Shown: piece after piece, positions 54,224 through 62,211 of the stretch
How the letters are laid out: every line of letters begins with the position of its first letter
Position numbering within the stretch: position 1 is the first letter of the stretch
From: Candidatus Leptofilum proximum
GTDB lineage: Bacteria > Chloroflexota > Anaerolineae > Promineifilales > Promineifilaceae
Reading direction: 5' to 3'
DNA: 64,000 bases
Assembly (NCBI GenBank): GCA_016710325.1
Contig: JADJXK010000002.1
Coordinates: 1,736,001 to 1,800,000, forward strand
Notes under the pieces: model-generated
Seen by the model: the letters and a program-made list of their open reading frames with translations, nothing else
Database searches by the model: none
What the model was told of the DNA's origin: nothing
Position numbers and translations under genes: made by a program

Positions 54224-55683
54224 GCAGCCTGATTCTCATCCTGTACTTTGTCGCCCTGGGCGGGCTGGCCCTCTACGGGCTGTTTGGCCTGCTCACCCTG
54301 GCCCTGTACTGGCGCCACCGGCAAGAACAGTTCCCCACGCCACCCTTGCCAGCCGATCCGCCAAACGTGACGGTGCAGCTGCCCGTATTTAACGAGCCGT
54401 TTGTGGTAGAGCGATTGATCCACACGGCCGTTTCCCTTCACTACCCCGCCGACAGGCTGCAAATCCAGGTCATCGACGACTCCACCGACAGCACCACGGA
54501 GCGGGCCGCGCGCTGGGTGGCATATTATAAGGAAAAGGGCGTCAACATTGCGCTGCTGCACCGCAGCCGACGGGATGGGTTTAAGGCGGGGGCGCTGGCC
54601 GAGGCGCTGCCCCAGGCCAGCGGCGACTTTATTGCCATCTTCGACGCCGACTTCCAGCCGCAGGCCGACTTTTTGCAGCAAACGATGCCGCACTTTGGCC
54701 AAAATCCAGCCCTGGGCATGGTGCAAACACGCTGGGGACATTTGAACGACGGCCGTTCCCCCCTCACCGGCGCGCAGGCCATTGCCCTGGATAAACATTT
54801 TGCCATGGAGCAAACGGTGCGTCACCGGGCTAACCTTTTCCCCAAGTTTAATGGCGCGGGCGGGGTGTGGCGGCGCGCCTGCCTGGAAGATGCAGGCGGC
54901 TGGCAAAGCGACACCGTCTGCGAGGATCTGTGCCTGAGCACCCGGGCCGTGCTGCGCCAGTGGCAGTGCCTCTTTTTGAACGAGGTGCAGGCCCCGGCCG
55001 AGCTGCCTACTACGATTTCGGCCTACAAAACCCAGCAGGCACGCTGGTCTAAGGGCTCGTCGCAATGTTTGTTGAAATACGGCCGGGCCATCACCACCGC
55101 TCACAGCCACACCCCGCTGGCCCGTTTCTATGCCCTGATGTCGATGTCGGCCTACAGCACCAACCTGTTTGTGATCTTGCTGCTGCTGCTGCAAATTCCC
55201 CTGCTGCTGCTCGACGTTCACTTTTCGTCGTGGCTGCTGCTGTTTTCGCTGGCAGGCATCGGCCAGCCGCTGCTGTTTGTGATGAGCCAACAGGTGCTGC
55301 ACCGCGATTGGCTGCGGCGGCTGCGCCATTTTCCCACGATGGTGCTTGTGGCCATTGGCATGGCGCCCAATAACAGCCGGGCTGTTTTGCAGGCCGTGTT
55401 CAGCCGCAGCCACGATTTTGTGCGCACGCCCAAACAGGGCAGCCAGGCCCAGTCGCCGCTGCACGAGCTGAACTTTGACTGGATCATGCTGGTCGAGCTG
55501 GGGCTGGCGCTGTACGCCTGGATCGGGGTGCTCGTGGCGCTGCACCAGCAAAATCGCGGCCCGCTTTTTTTTCTGCTCACCTGCGCCCTGGCGTACAGCT
55601 ACATGCTCACCCTCAACATGCGCGAATGGCGCTGGCATTGGCGGCAGCACCGCCGGGAAACGGCCGTATCCCCCCTGCGATGA
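54220..55683 (+). CDS. GT2 family membrane glycosyltransferase (cellulose synthase-like)
   Basis: A membrane helix at residues 3-30 precedes a GT-A domain: Asp pair in VIDDSTDST, D-x-D as IFDADF, the catalytic Asp in SDTVCEDLCL, and the processive motif QQARWSKGSS (Q-x-x-R-W). Four C-terminal helices follow. This architecture makes beta-linked polysaccharide or adds single sugars to lipid (as in CESA-like glucosyl/mannosyl transferases). I start at ATG 54220, overlapping the DUF951 stop; the ORF upstream of this is a shadow. An ACGGCCGT copy lies near the 3' end. 487 residues. Confidence 0.85.
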   Translation: MSSLILILYFVALGGLALYGLFGLLTLALYWRHRQEQFPTPPLPADPPNVTVQLPVFNEPFVVERLIHTAVSLHYPADRLQIQVIDDSTDSTTERAARWVAYYKEKGVNIALLHRSRRDGFKAGALAEALPQASGDFIAIFDADFQPQADFLQQTMPHFGQNPALGMVQTRWGHLNDGRSPLTGAQAIALDKHFAMEQTVRHRANLFPKFNGAGGVWRRACLEDAGGWQSDTVCEDLCLSTRAVLRQWQCLFLNEVQAPAELPTTISAYKTQQARWSKGSSQCLLKYGRAITTAHSHTPLARFYALMSMSAYSTNLFVILLLLLQIPLLLLDVHFSSWLLLFSLAGIGQPLLFVMSQQVLHRDWLRRLRHFPTMVLVAIGMAPNNSRAVLQAVFSRSHDFVRTPKQGSQAQSPLHELNFDWIMLVELGLALYAWIGVLVALHQQNRGPLFFLLTCALAYSYMLTLNMREWRWHWRQHRRETAVSPLR

Positions 55684-55684
55684 G

Positions 55685-55743
55685 TGAAGCGTGAAACGTG
55701 AAACGTGAGATTGAAGCAGTTACGTTTCACGTTTCACGCTTCA
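55685..55743. repeat. GTGAAAC heptamer perfect inverted repeat
   Basis: A 22-bp left arm (TGAAGCGTGAAACGTGAAAC plus GT) at 55685-55706 and its exact complement at 55722-55743, loop 15 nt. The arms are themselves tandem GTGAAAC units. It sits just after the GT2 stop codon and may act as a 3' end. Confidence 0.85.
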
Positions 55744-55849
55744 GTTCCACCAAAAAAGTCATCTAATCACAAGAATTCCCCCCAATATTGAGATTTTTAA
55801 AGAAATTGTTTAATTTCTCAATGAATTTTTTATTTTCTTAGAAAAATGC

Positions 55850-55878
55850 TTGACATTGCTCAAAAATTAAACTATTAT
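55850..55878 (+). promoter_or_regulatory. Sigma-70 promoter of the DUF4097/ABC cluster
   Basis: TTGACA (55850-55855), 17-bp spacer, TATTAT (55873-55878), in an AT-rich zone (55760-55930) quite unlike its surroundings. A small AGAAATT/AATTTCT hairpin lies just upstream. It starts the nine-gene plus-strand cluster. Confidence 0.78.
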
Positions 55879-55938
55879 TCGCTCAGTTGTTAATTTTATT
55901 TAGGCAAGTATTAAGATTTACAATGCGGGGCAAAGAAA

Positions 55939-56655
55939 ATGAAAACAGTTCAATTTGTAGAACCCGTTGACGAACAGACGAAGCTGGATGTGATGGTAGA
56001 AGTGGGTACGGTGACGATACGGCCGTCCATCCACAAAGAGATCCATATCGAAGCCACCTACCGCCACATGGACGTCTGGGTAGAGCGTCAGGGCGATACC
56101 GTTGTGGTGCGCGCCGAGCAGGAAGAAGACTTTTTGCAGCGCCTGACGCACCTGTTCAGCAGTGACCATGCTAAGGCCGACGTCGTCATTGACCTGCCCG
56201 CTCACTGTGAGGTTCAGGCCAAAACCGTTACAGGAACGCTCGACGTTGAAGGCATTTTGGCTCCCGTCACTGCCCGCGTCATTACCGGCCAGCTGACGCT
56301 GCGCGACCTGGCTGGCGCCATCTATGCCAAAACAGTTACTGGCCAGCTCACCTACAGCGGCCCTCTGAGCGAAGACAACCATCGTTTTGAAACCGTCACT
56401 GGCGAAATTGTGCTCGCCCTGCCCGCCGACACCAACGCAGAACTGTCGGCGCAAACCACCACCGGCAGCGTGCGCTGCCAGCTGCCGCTGAACAATCGGC
56501 AGGAGGAGCGCCACTTTGTGGGCGGCAAGCTGCGCGGCACTTTGGGCAGCGGCGCCGGCCGGATCAAGGCCAAAATCACCACGGGCAGTCTGCTCATTCG
56601 CGGCCTGAAAGAAAAGATGCCGGAACTGTCTACCGAAAAGGTTGAGTATGCCTAA
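55939..56655 (+). CDS. DUF4097-type beta-repeat protein
   Basis: Short repeating beta units such as VTARVITGQLTLRDLAGAIY, AKTVTGQLTYSGPL, ETVTGEIVLALP and AQTTTGSVRCQLP form the right-handed beta-solenoid pattern of the DUF4097 (putative adhesin) family; each turn has a T-G-x-[LIV] corner. No signal peptide or membrane segment, so it may be cytosolic or exported by other means. Homologues such as LiaX/YvlB are tied to envelope stress in Firmicutes. First gene of the cluster, with an AT-rich promoter upstream. 238 residues. Role inferred only by analogy. Confidence 0.7.
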   Translation: MKTVQFVEPVDEQTKLDVMVEVGTVTIRPSIHKEIHIEATYRHMDVWVERQGDTVVVRAEQEEDFLQRLTHLFSSDHAKADVVIDLPAHCEVQAKTVTGTLDVEGILAPVTARVITGQLTLRDLAGAIYAKTVTGQLTYSGPLSEDNHRFETVTGEIVLALPADTNAELSAQTTTGSVRCQLPLNNRQEERHFVGGKLRGTLGSGAGRIKAKITTGSLLIRGLKEKMPELSTEKVEYA

Positions 56656-56739
56656 ATATCATCAATTTTGGGCGCTTTCTTAAGGTGTCTAGTATCATGG
56701 ACTTCATCCACACCGTGACATTTTAAGGAGAGTGTTTTC

Positions 56740-57117
56740 ATGAATTCAGTCATTGGTCAATGCCCTATTTGCAACGATACCTTGCACGTCACCCGGCTGC
56801 ACTGCCGCAACTGCGACACAACCATCGAAGGGCACTTTTCCCTGGGGCGGCTGTACCAGCTCTCCGCGGAACAGCTCAGCTTTATCGAGACGTTTATCAA
56901 GTGCGAAGGCAAAATCAACCGGGTTGAGCAAGAAATGGGCATGTCTTACCCCGCGGTACGCAGCCGCCTCACAGAAGTGATTGAAGCGATGGGGTACGAA
57001 GTTGGCCCGGCAGAACCGGAAGTCTCGGAGGAAACGCGGCAGGCGGTTCTGGGCGATTTAAGTAGTGGCAAACTGTCGGCAGAAGAAGCTTTAGCAATTT
57101 TACGCGGCGAAGGCTGA
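56740..57117 (+). CDS. DUF2089 zinc-ribbon/HTH regulator with short helical tail
   Basis: Cys8, Cys11, Cys22 and Cys25 form a zinc ribbon. SAEQLSFIETFIKCEGKINR, then VEQEMGMSYPAVRSRL, is a sigma-region-4-like helix-turn-helix, as in DUF2089 proteins. The last 25 residues (VLGDLSSGKLSAEEALAILR) are the same helical module seen at the N-terminus of the 57873 gene and the C-terminus of the 58307 gene. The probable role is a DNA-binding regulator of its own cluster, perhaps responding through that module. AAGGAGAG upstream of the ATG. 125 residues. Confidence 0.8.
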   Translation: MNSVIGQCPICNDTLHVTRLHCRNCDTTIEGHFSLGRLYQLSAEQLSFIETFIKCEGKINRVEQEMGMSYPAVRSRLTEVIEAMGYEVGPAEPEVSEETRQAVLGDLSSGKLSAEEALAILRGEG

Positions 57118-57120
57118 GGA

Positions 57121-57198
57121 CGGTAATCCGTAAACCGTAATCGGTAATCGGTAAAATTATATTCTACTGACCACCGATAACCGATTACCGTTCACCGG
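57121..57198. repeat. CGGTAAT heptamer inverted repeat
   Basis: Left half CGGTAATCCGTAAACCG with further CGGTAAT units faces CGATAACCGATTACCG in the right half. Same family as the repeats at 9104-9188 and 60629-60709. Confidence 0.8.
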
Positions 57199-57230
57199 AC
57201 AGACGGCCGTCGCGGCAAGGAGTTAAGGAA

Positions 57231-57779
57231 ATGAACCACCCCAATAAAATTCGCGTGTTAGAGCCGTTTATCGGCATGGCTTTGTTTATCGTCCTCGCTA
57301 TTTATGCTGTCAATGTTTTTAATACCGGCAACTGGTTCTGGTTTCGTGGCAATACGGTGAACGTACGGCCGTCCCGCATCATCGTCGTCGATCATGGACA
57401 GCGCACCATCCTGGCCACCGGGCACCCTGACTTTGCCCCACTGGTTGAAGCGACAACCCAATCCCTGAGCGAACTCAACAACTCTGGCATCGTCGACGTA
57501 GGGCTGTCTGAAGCTACCCTTGAAGATTACGCCAACGATTCGCTGGTACTGGAGCTCTATTTTGACAGCCCGGTTGTGTTTAATACGGCCGCACGCACCG
57601 GCAAACCCACTCAGCTGCTCATCCCCATCGAGGGACGGCACTCAGACGGCGGGCTGGTATTCCGCGGCGACAAGGGCAACTGGTGGTACGGCGCCGTGCG
57701 TATGGCCAATCCCCAGCCGCTGCTGCTGGCCCTGGAGCAGATGGGCTATGTGGTAGCCAGAACGCAGCCGAGCGGTTGA
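57231..57779 (+). CDS. Unrecognised single-pass membrane protein
   Basis: One hydrophobic helix (residues 10-30, LEPFIGMALFIVLAIYAVNV) precedes a soluble domain of about 150 residues. It reads as mixed alpha/beta: RIIVVDHGQRTIL, LVLELYFDSPVVF, TQLLIPIEGRHSDGGLVFRG and NPQPLLLALEQMGYV. I recognise no family. The domain probably faces outward. It lies between the DUF2089 regulator and the small module protein, with repeats on both sides. Because regulators with a membrane partner are common in stress systems, a sensor or anti-regulator role is conceivable, but this is a guess. ATG preceded by AAGGAGTTAAGG. Confidence 0.6.
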   Translation: MNHPNKIRVLEPFIGMALFIVLAIYAVNVFNTGNWFWFRGNTVNVRPSRIIVVDHGQRTILATGHPDFAPLVEATTQSLSELNNSGIVDVGLSEATLEDYANDSLVLELYFDSPVVFNTAARTGKPTQLLIPIEGRHSDGGLVFRGDKGNWWYGAVRMANPQPLLLALEQMGYVVARTQPSG

Positions 57780-57791
57780 AAAAGTAATCAG

Positions 57792-57823
57792 GTAATTGAG
57801 TAATTGGGTAATTACTCAATTAC
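57792..57823. repeat. GTAATTGA octamer inverted repeat
   Basis: GTAATTGAGTAATT (57792-57805) and its complement (57810-57823) form a perfect 14-bp stem with a 4-nt loop. Same units as the element at 9726-9782, 48 kb away. Confidence 0.8.
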
Positions 57824-57872
57824 CCAATCGAAATGTGTTTACTAACGTGGTTATTAACCCAGGAGCAAAATC

Positions 57873-58295
57873 ATGAGCAAACCAAGCCGCATGGAAATTT
57901 TAGAGCTATTGAGCAATGGTAAGATTTCGGCCGCAGAAGCCGCCGACCTGCTCAGCGATGTGAACGCCCCGGAAGAAGCGGCCCCACCGCCACCGGAAAA
58001 ATCGCCGGAACCCGCGCCTGCCGAAGAACCTGAGATGGCCAGCGAGGGTGGACCGGAACCAAGCTGGTTCCGCGTGCGGGTGTCTAACCTGGAAACGGGC
58101 AAAAACCGGGTCACCGTTAACATCCCCGTCCGTATGATGAAGTTTGGCCTGAAAATTGGCAGCCGCTTCAGCCCGGAGATTAACGGCCTGGACTGGAATG
58201 AGCTGACCGGCATGATAAAAGATATGAAATCGGGCATGCTGGTGGACGTGCAGGACGCGGAGAGCAACGAACACGTGCAGGTTTATCTCGACTAA
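57873..58295 (+). CDS. Small protein: N-terminal helical module plus W-R-beta domain
   Basis: Residues 6-30 (MEILELLSNGKISAAEAADL) are the short helix-turn-helix-like module often found at the ends of DUF4097/YvlB-type proteins. After a Pro/Glu-rich linker, residues 68-140 form a beta-rich domain beginning SWFRVRVSNLETGKNRVTVN and ending LVDVQDAESNEHVQVYLD. The same domain, without the module, makes up the 61673 gene product: W-[FL]-R-[VI]-x-V at its start and V-Q-D...LD at its end. No signal peptide. Probably a cytosolic adaptor in the cluster. ATG at 57873 after CCAGGAGC. Confidence 0.65.
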   Translation: MSKPSRMEILELLSNGKISAAEAADLLSDVNAPEEAAPPPPEKSPEPAPAEEPEMASEGGPEPSWFRVRVSNLETGKNRVTVNIPVRMMKFGLKIGSRFSPEINGLDWNELTGMIKDMKSGMLVDVQDAESNEHVQVYLD

Positions 58296-58306
58296 TAGGT
58301 GTGGCT

Positions 58307-59545
58307 ATGAACCAGGAAAAGATACTTACAGGCAAAGCGCCTCATATTAACATCACCGAGTGCAACGGCGATTTGGTGGTCCGAACCTGGGCTGAAACGG
58401 CCGTTTCCCTCAAAGGTGACAGCTTCGAAGTTAACCAGGCAGAGGAAGCCATTTCCATCTCCAGCAAGCGTGAGCTCAAACTCACCGTCCCTGTCTACAG
58501 CAGCCTGTCGGTTCAGTATGCCAATGGCGACGTGGCGATAAAGCTGGTTGAAGGGGACGTGGAGCTGGTAGAAGTCAACGGCGATGCCGTGCTCACCGGG
58601 CTTAACAACGTCACCATCCAGACTTTAAACTCGGACCTTTCCGCCAAAAACCTGAACGGGGAACTGAGTATCGACACGGTAAACGGCGATGTCGCCCTGC
58701 GCAACATAGGCGGGTTAACCGTGCAAAGCGTGCAGGGCGACCTGGCAGTGCGCAACGTCAACGGCAGCGTCACGCTGCACCAGGCGTTTGGCGATGTCAG
58801 CCTGCGCACCGTCAATGGCGATGTCACCATCCACAGCGGCATGCGCGACGTCAACCTGCGCAATCTCGGCGGCCTGGTTACGGTCGAGAGCATCTTGGGC
58901 GACATCCGGCTGTACGGCGGCCTGAGCGAAGCCGATCATTCCCTCAGCGCCGAGCGCGACATCATTGTGCGCTGGCCCCTCACCGCCCCGCTGAATCTGA
59001 CGGCCACAGCGCCTTCGATCAAAAATCGGCTGCCGCTGGACAAAGAAACCGAGATGGAAAACACGCTGATCGGCCGTTTGGGCGATGGCCAAACCAACCT
59101 GATCCTGAAGGCAAACGGCCGTATCCTCCTCAAAGAAGGTGACATCGTGGACCACCAAAAATGGGGCGAAGACCCAGACTTGGAAGCGGAGTTTGACTTC
59201 GATTTTGCCGACTTGGGCAGCCAGATTAGCCAGCAGATCAACGAACAGGTTTCCCAAATCACGCAGCGGCTGGAGTCGAAACTGGGGCCGGAATTTACCC
59301 AGCGCATGGCCGACAAGCTCACGCGTAAGGTGGAGCAAGCCACCGCCCGCGCCGAACAGGCGGCTGCCCGCGCCCGCCAACGTGCCGAGCGCCAGCGCCC
59401 ATCCCGGCCACCACGCCCCGCTGCCCCGCCGGACCTCAAGCAAAAGGCCAGCAGTGAAGAGCAACTCAAAATTCTGAAGATGGTGGAACAGGGGATCATT
59501 TCTCCGAATGAAGCGGCAACGCTGCTGGAAGCGTTAGAAAAATAA
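58307..59545 (+). CDS. DUF4097-type beta-solenoid protein with C-terminal helical module
   Basis: About ten short beta turns run from residue 50 to 210, with the recurring corner [VL]-N-G-D-[VA] or L-G-D: VNGDAVLTGLNNVTIQT, VNGDVALRNIGGLTVQS, VNGDVTIHSGMRDVNLR. Residues about 300-370 are predicted coiled coil (QISQQINEQVSQITQRLESK), then Arg/Pro-rich. The last 30 residues (LKILKMVEQGIISPNEAATL) match the module shared with the DUF2089 protein and the 57873 protein. LiaX/YvlB-like in general design. I use ATG 58307; GTG 58301 is the alternative. It directly follows the 57873 gene and likely shares its transcript. Confidence 0.7.
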   Translation: MNQEKILTGKAPHINITECNGDLVVRTWAETAVSLKGDSFEVNQAEEAISISSKRELKLTVPVYSSLSVQYANGDVAIKLVEGDVELVEVNGDAVLTGLNNVTIQTLNSDLSAKNLNGELSIDTVNGDVALRNIGGLTVQSVQGDLAVRNVNGSVTLHQAFGDVSLRTVNGDVTIHSGMRDVNLRNLGGLVTVESILGDIRLYGGLSEADHSLSAERDIIVRWPLTAPLNLTATAPSIKNRLPLDKETEMENTLIGRLGDGQTNLILKANGRILLKEGDIVDHQKWGEDPDLEAEFDFDFADLGSQISQQINEQVSQITQRLESKLGPEFTQRMADKLTRKVEQATARAEQAAARARQRAERQRPSRPPRPAAPPDLKQKASSEEQLKILKMVEQGIISPNEAATLLEALEK

Positions 59546-59546
59546 C

Positions 59547-59616
59547 AGTGATAAGTGAAAAGTAAAAAGTGAAAAGCCAGCCACTTTTTACTTATTACTT
59601 TTTACTTCTTACTCAA
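59547..59616. repeat. GTGAAAA heptamer inverted repeat
   Basis: Left: GTGATAA-GTGAAAA-GTAAAAA-GTGAAAA. Right: complementary CTTTTTAC and CTTATTAC units. It fills the gap before the ABC ATPase gene. Confidence 0.8.
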
Positions 59617-59629
59617 AAAAGGCAATCTC

Positions 59630-60631
59630 ATGACTGTACCCGTTCGGATTGAGAATCTGCAGAAAACATATGTGACCAAGAAGCGCCAGGGGTTGTTTAA
59701 ATCGTCGCTGCGCCAGGTGGATGCCTTGAAGGGCGTCTCGCTGGAGATTCAGCGCGGCGAGATTTTTGGCCTGCTGGGGCCAAACGGCGCGGGTAAGACG
59801 ACGCTAATCAAGTGCCTCACCACCCTGCTGTTGCCCACAAACGGCCGTGCCTGGATTAACGGCTTCGAGCTGACCAAACAAGACGACGCCATCCGCGCCA
59901 CCGTGGGCTGCATGCTCATGGGCGAACGCGGCCTGTATTGGAAGCTCACCGGGCGGGAAAACCTGATCTTTTTTGGGGCGCTGTACCACCTGCCGCCCGC
60001 CGAACGGACCCGCCGCGCCGACAAGGTCATCGAGCGGCTCAACCTGGGCGACATTGCCGACCGGCCCGTGGAAACCTATTCCTCCGGGCAAAAAATGAAG
60101 CTTGCCTTTGCCAAGGCGCTGATCAACGACGCGCCGCTGCTCATTTTGGACGAGCCGACCAACACGCTGGACCTGCCCTCGGCGCGGGAACTGCGGGCCA
60201 TCGTGCGCGAGCTGAACGAGCAGGGCAAGACAGTCATCTACACCACGCACATCATGGCCGAGGCGGAAACGTTGTGCGACCGGGTGGCCATCATCGACCG
60301 GGGCGAGGTGATTGCCCTGGGCACGGTGGCCGATCTGAAGGAGTCGATTGGGCAGGAGACGGTGATCCGGTTGGAAGGGGTGATTCCAACGCAGGCGAGT
60401 ACGGCCGTTGCCAACCTCACCGGCATCACCCGCTCGGCCATCAGCTCCGTCAACGGCCACAACCAGCTGACCGTGGTGACGCCCAGCCAGACGGCCGTTC
60501 TGCCCCAGCTCATCCAGACGCTCAGCGGGCACGGCGCCATCCTACAAAAGATCACGCCAGAAGAAGTGACCCTGGAAGATGTGTTCATCGCCCACACCGG
60601 CCGCACGTTGGCCGAAGATACCGCTCAGTAA
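59630..60631 (+). CDS. ABC-2 type transporter ATP-binding protein (DrrA-like)
   Basis: Walker A GPNGAGKT (residues 50-57), signature YSSGQKMKLAFAKAL, Walker B LLILDEPTNTLD, switch His in IYTTHIMAEAE. The C-terminal domain after residue 235 is of the DrrA/NatA type (DUF4162-like). It should power export together with the two ABC-2 permeases encoded downstream at 60713 and 62212, perhaps as a heterodimer. The substrate is unknown. ATG start; four ACGGCCGT copies are not unusual for its length. Confidence 0.9.
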   Translation: MTVPVRIENLQKTYVTKKRQGLFKSSLRQVDALKGVSLEIQRGEIFGLLGPNGAGKTTLIKCLTTLLLPTNGRAWINGFELTKQDDAIRATVGCMLMGERGLYWKLTGRENLIFFGALYHLPPAERTRRADKVIERLNLGDIADRPVETYSSGQKMKLAFAKALINDAPLLILDEPTNTLDLPSARELRAIVRELNEQGKTVIYTTHIMAEAETLCDRVAIIDRGEVIALGTVADLKESIGQETVIRLEGVIPTQASTAVANLTGITRSAISSVNGHNQLTVVTPSQTAVLPQLIQTLSGHGAILQKITPEEVTLEDVFIAHTGRTLAEDTAQ

Positions 60632-60709
60632 TCGGTGAGCGGTGAGCGGTAATCGGTAAAAGCACCGATTACGGATTACCGTTTACCGAGTACCGATAAC
60701 GGATTACCG
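60629..60709. repeat. CGGTAAT/CGGTGAG heptamer inverted repeat
   Basis: Left half CGGTGAG-CGGTGAG-CGGTAAT-CGGTAAA; right half CCGATTACGGATTACCG with further ACCG units. It overlaps the stop codon of the ABC ATPase gene and precedes the permease start by a few bases. Confidence 0.8.
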
Positions 60710-60712
60710 AAA

Positions 60713-61573
60713 ATGACAACACTCACCACCTACACGCCCCCCACCTACCGCCACAAGCTGTCGGCGCTGCTGGCCGAGACGCGGCTGCGGCTGCTGAACG
60801 TCTCCCGCTATCCAGGGCAGCTGGTGATGGAATTTATCATTCCCATCGTGTTTGCCGCCATGCCGATGTTGCTGGGACAAGCAACGGCGGGTGACAATGC
60901 CGCGGCCAACTTTGCCGCCAACACCGGCACGGCCAACTACGTGGCCTACCTGCTCATTGGGGCCAACATCTTCTCGATTGTCTCCAGCGCCTTCTGGCAC
61001 ATTGCCTACTGGGTGCGTTTTGAGCAGGAGACGGGCACACTGGAGGCGGTGTTTATCACGCCAACCTCCAGCGCGGTGCTGATTGCTGGTGTTTGTTTGT
61101 ACAGCGCCATTCGGAGTACGGGAACGGCCGTTGTTGCCTTCATCATCGGCTGCCTGATCTTTCGCGTTAACCCGTTCCAGGGCGATATTTTGCTGGCGCT
61201 GCTGTTTCTGTTCATCGGGCTGATTCCGCTGTACGGCATTGCCTTTGTTTTTGGCGCGGTGGTGCTCAAAATCAAAGAGTCGCAGTCGGTGCTGAACCTG
61301 ATGCAGTGGCTGGTAAGCTTCTTGATGGGCATCTTCTTCCCGGTGACGGTGCTGCCGCCCTTTTTGCGGCTGGTGGCTCAGCTGTTTCCCCCCACCTGGA
61401 TGGTGAACGGGGTGCGCTCCGCCCTGTTGGGCGTGGGCTTCTTTTTGGAGACCTGGTACCTGGATTTTGCGGTGTTGTGGGCATTTTTGCTGTTTGCCCC
61501 GCTGTTTGGCATCTGGGTGTTTAACCGCACCGAGGGTAATTTGCGGGGGAACCAGGGAATTGGACAATTTTAA
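60713..61573 (+). CDS. ABC-2 type permease
   Basis: Six hydrophobic segments over 286 residues, with an N-terminal amphipathic start TRLRLLNVSRYPGQLVMEFI typical of ABC-2 transporters, and WYLDFAVLWAFLLFAPLFGI at the end. REQETG-type loop EQETGTLEAVFITPTSSAV is the coupling region (E-x-G-T-L-E) seen in both this and the second permease. It should pair with the ATPase encoded directly upstream. Confidence 0.85.
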   Translation: MTTLTTYTPPTYRHKLSALLAETRLRLLNVSRYPGQLVMEFIIPIVFAAMPMLLGQATAGDNAAANFAANTGTANYVAYLLIGANIFSIVSSAFWHIAYWVRFEQETGTLEAVFITPTSSAVLIAGVCLYSAIRSTGTAVVAFIIGCLIFRVNPFQGDILLALLFLFIGLIPLYGIAFVFGAVVLKIKESQSVLNLMQWLVSFLMGIFFPVTVLPPFLRLVAQLFPPTWMVNGVRSALLGVGFFLETWYLDFAVLWAFLLFAPLFGIWVFNRTEGNLRGNQGIGQF

Positions 61574-61575
61574 GC

Positions 61576-61655
61576 ACCCTCACTCCGGCCCTCTCCCTGG
61601 GAGGGAGAGGGAACTTGGTTTCTCCCCCTGAGAGGGGGAGGTTAGGTGGGGGTTT
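61576..61655. repeat. GC-rich double hairpin (REP-like)
   Basis: CCCTCTCCC/GGGAGAGGG-type and CTCCCCCT/AGGGGGAG stems follow each other in the gap after the first permease gene. Elements with this CCCTC-rich composition are common in many bacterial genomes. Confidence 0.65.
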
Positions 61656-61672
61656 AAACACAAGAGGTGGTT

Positions 61673-62092
61673 ATGAGCGATTCATTGAAAGCAGCGGAAA
61701 AACAGGCATTAATTTTGCAGCAAGACAAAGAGGTCTGGGAGCCCAAAGCCAACAGCAGCGAGCTGATGGTGCAGGTGGAAACAGTGCAGTCCTTGGCCAA
61801 GGCGGCTCCGGTGAAAATCGGCCGTCGTGCCGTATTTTCCTGGCTGCGTATTTTTGTCCACAGTCCGCGCAAAGGCGAGCGGGTGAACCTGCGCATTCCC
61901 ATTCCCATTCCGCTGGTGGGGCTGCTGCTGCCCACCCAGCCGCCCGTGAACCAGGCGCTGCGCCTGCGCAACATGGTCGTGGCCAGCGAGGACCCGGCCA
62001 AAACGCTGGAAACTTACCTGGATTCGCTCATGGCCGTGGAGTTCATCCGCGTGCAGGATGATGATGAGCTGGTCGTAATTGGTTTGGATTAA
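61673..62092 (+). CDS. Small protein with W-R-beta domain, paralogous to the 57873 product
   Basis: The core (residues about 55-139) reads FSWLRIFVHSPRKGERVNLR, then IPIPIPLVGLL, and ends MAVEFIRVQDDDELVVIGLD. This matches the C-terminal domain of the 57873 product in its Trp-x-Arg start, the G-x-R-V step, the I-P strand and the V-Q-D...LD end. The helical module is missing here; instead there is a charged N-terminus. I do not recognise a named family. Its place between two ABC-2 permease genes suggests a cytosolic partner of the transporter. I start at ATG 61673; a GTG two codons upstream is possible. ACGGCCGT is absent from the gene. Confidence 0.6.
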   Translation: MSDSLKAAEKQALILQQDKEVWEPKANSSELMVQVETVQSLAKAAPVKIGRRAVFSWLRIFVHSPRKGERVNLRIPIPIPLVGLLLPTQPPVNQALRLRNMVVASEDPAKTLETYLDSLMAVEFIRVQDDDELVVIGLD

Positions 62093-62096
62093 GAAA

Positions 62097-62194
62097 GGAC
62101 GCAGAGAGCGCAGAGGAACGTGAGATCAGAGAGAGAAATGAGTTTTCTCTCTAATCTCTGCGAACTCACTCTTCTCTCACTGATCTCTGCGTCC
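62097..62194. repeat. GGACGCAGAGA inverted repeat
   Basis: GGACGCAGAGA (62097-62107) and TCTCTGCGTCC (62184-62194) are exact inverted copies; the interior holds further GAGA-rich facing units. The core recurs at 8823-8882. Confidence 0.75.
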
Positions 62195-62211
62195 CAAATT
62201 GAGGTTATGAA

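Noticed and set aside
57121..60709. Tandem repeats that at first sight suggest a CRISPR array
   Set aside because: Units are only 7-8 bp with no unique spacers of regular length, and they are inverted around a centre. No cas genes are present.
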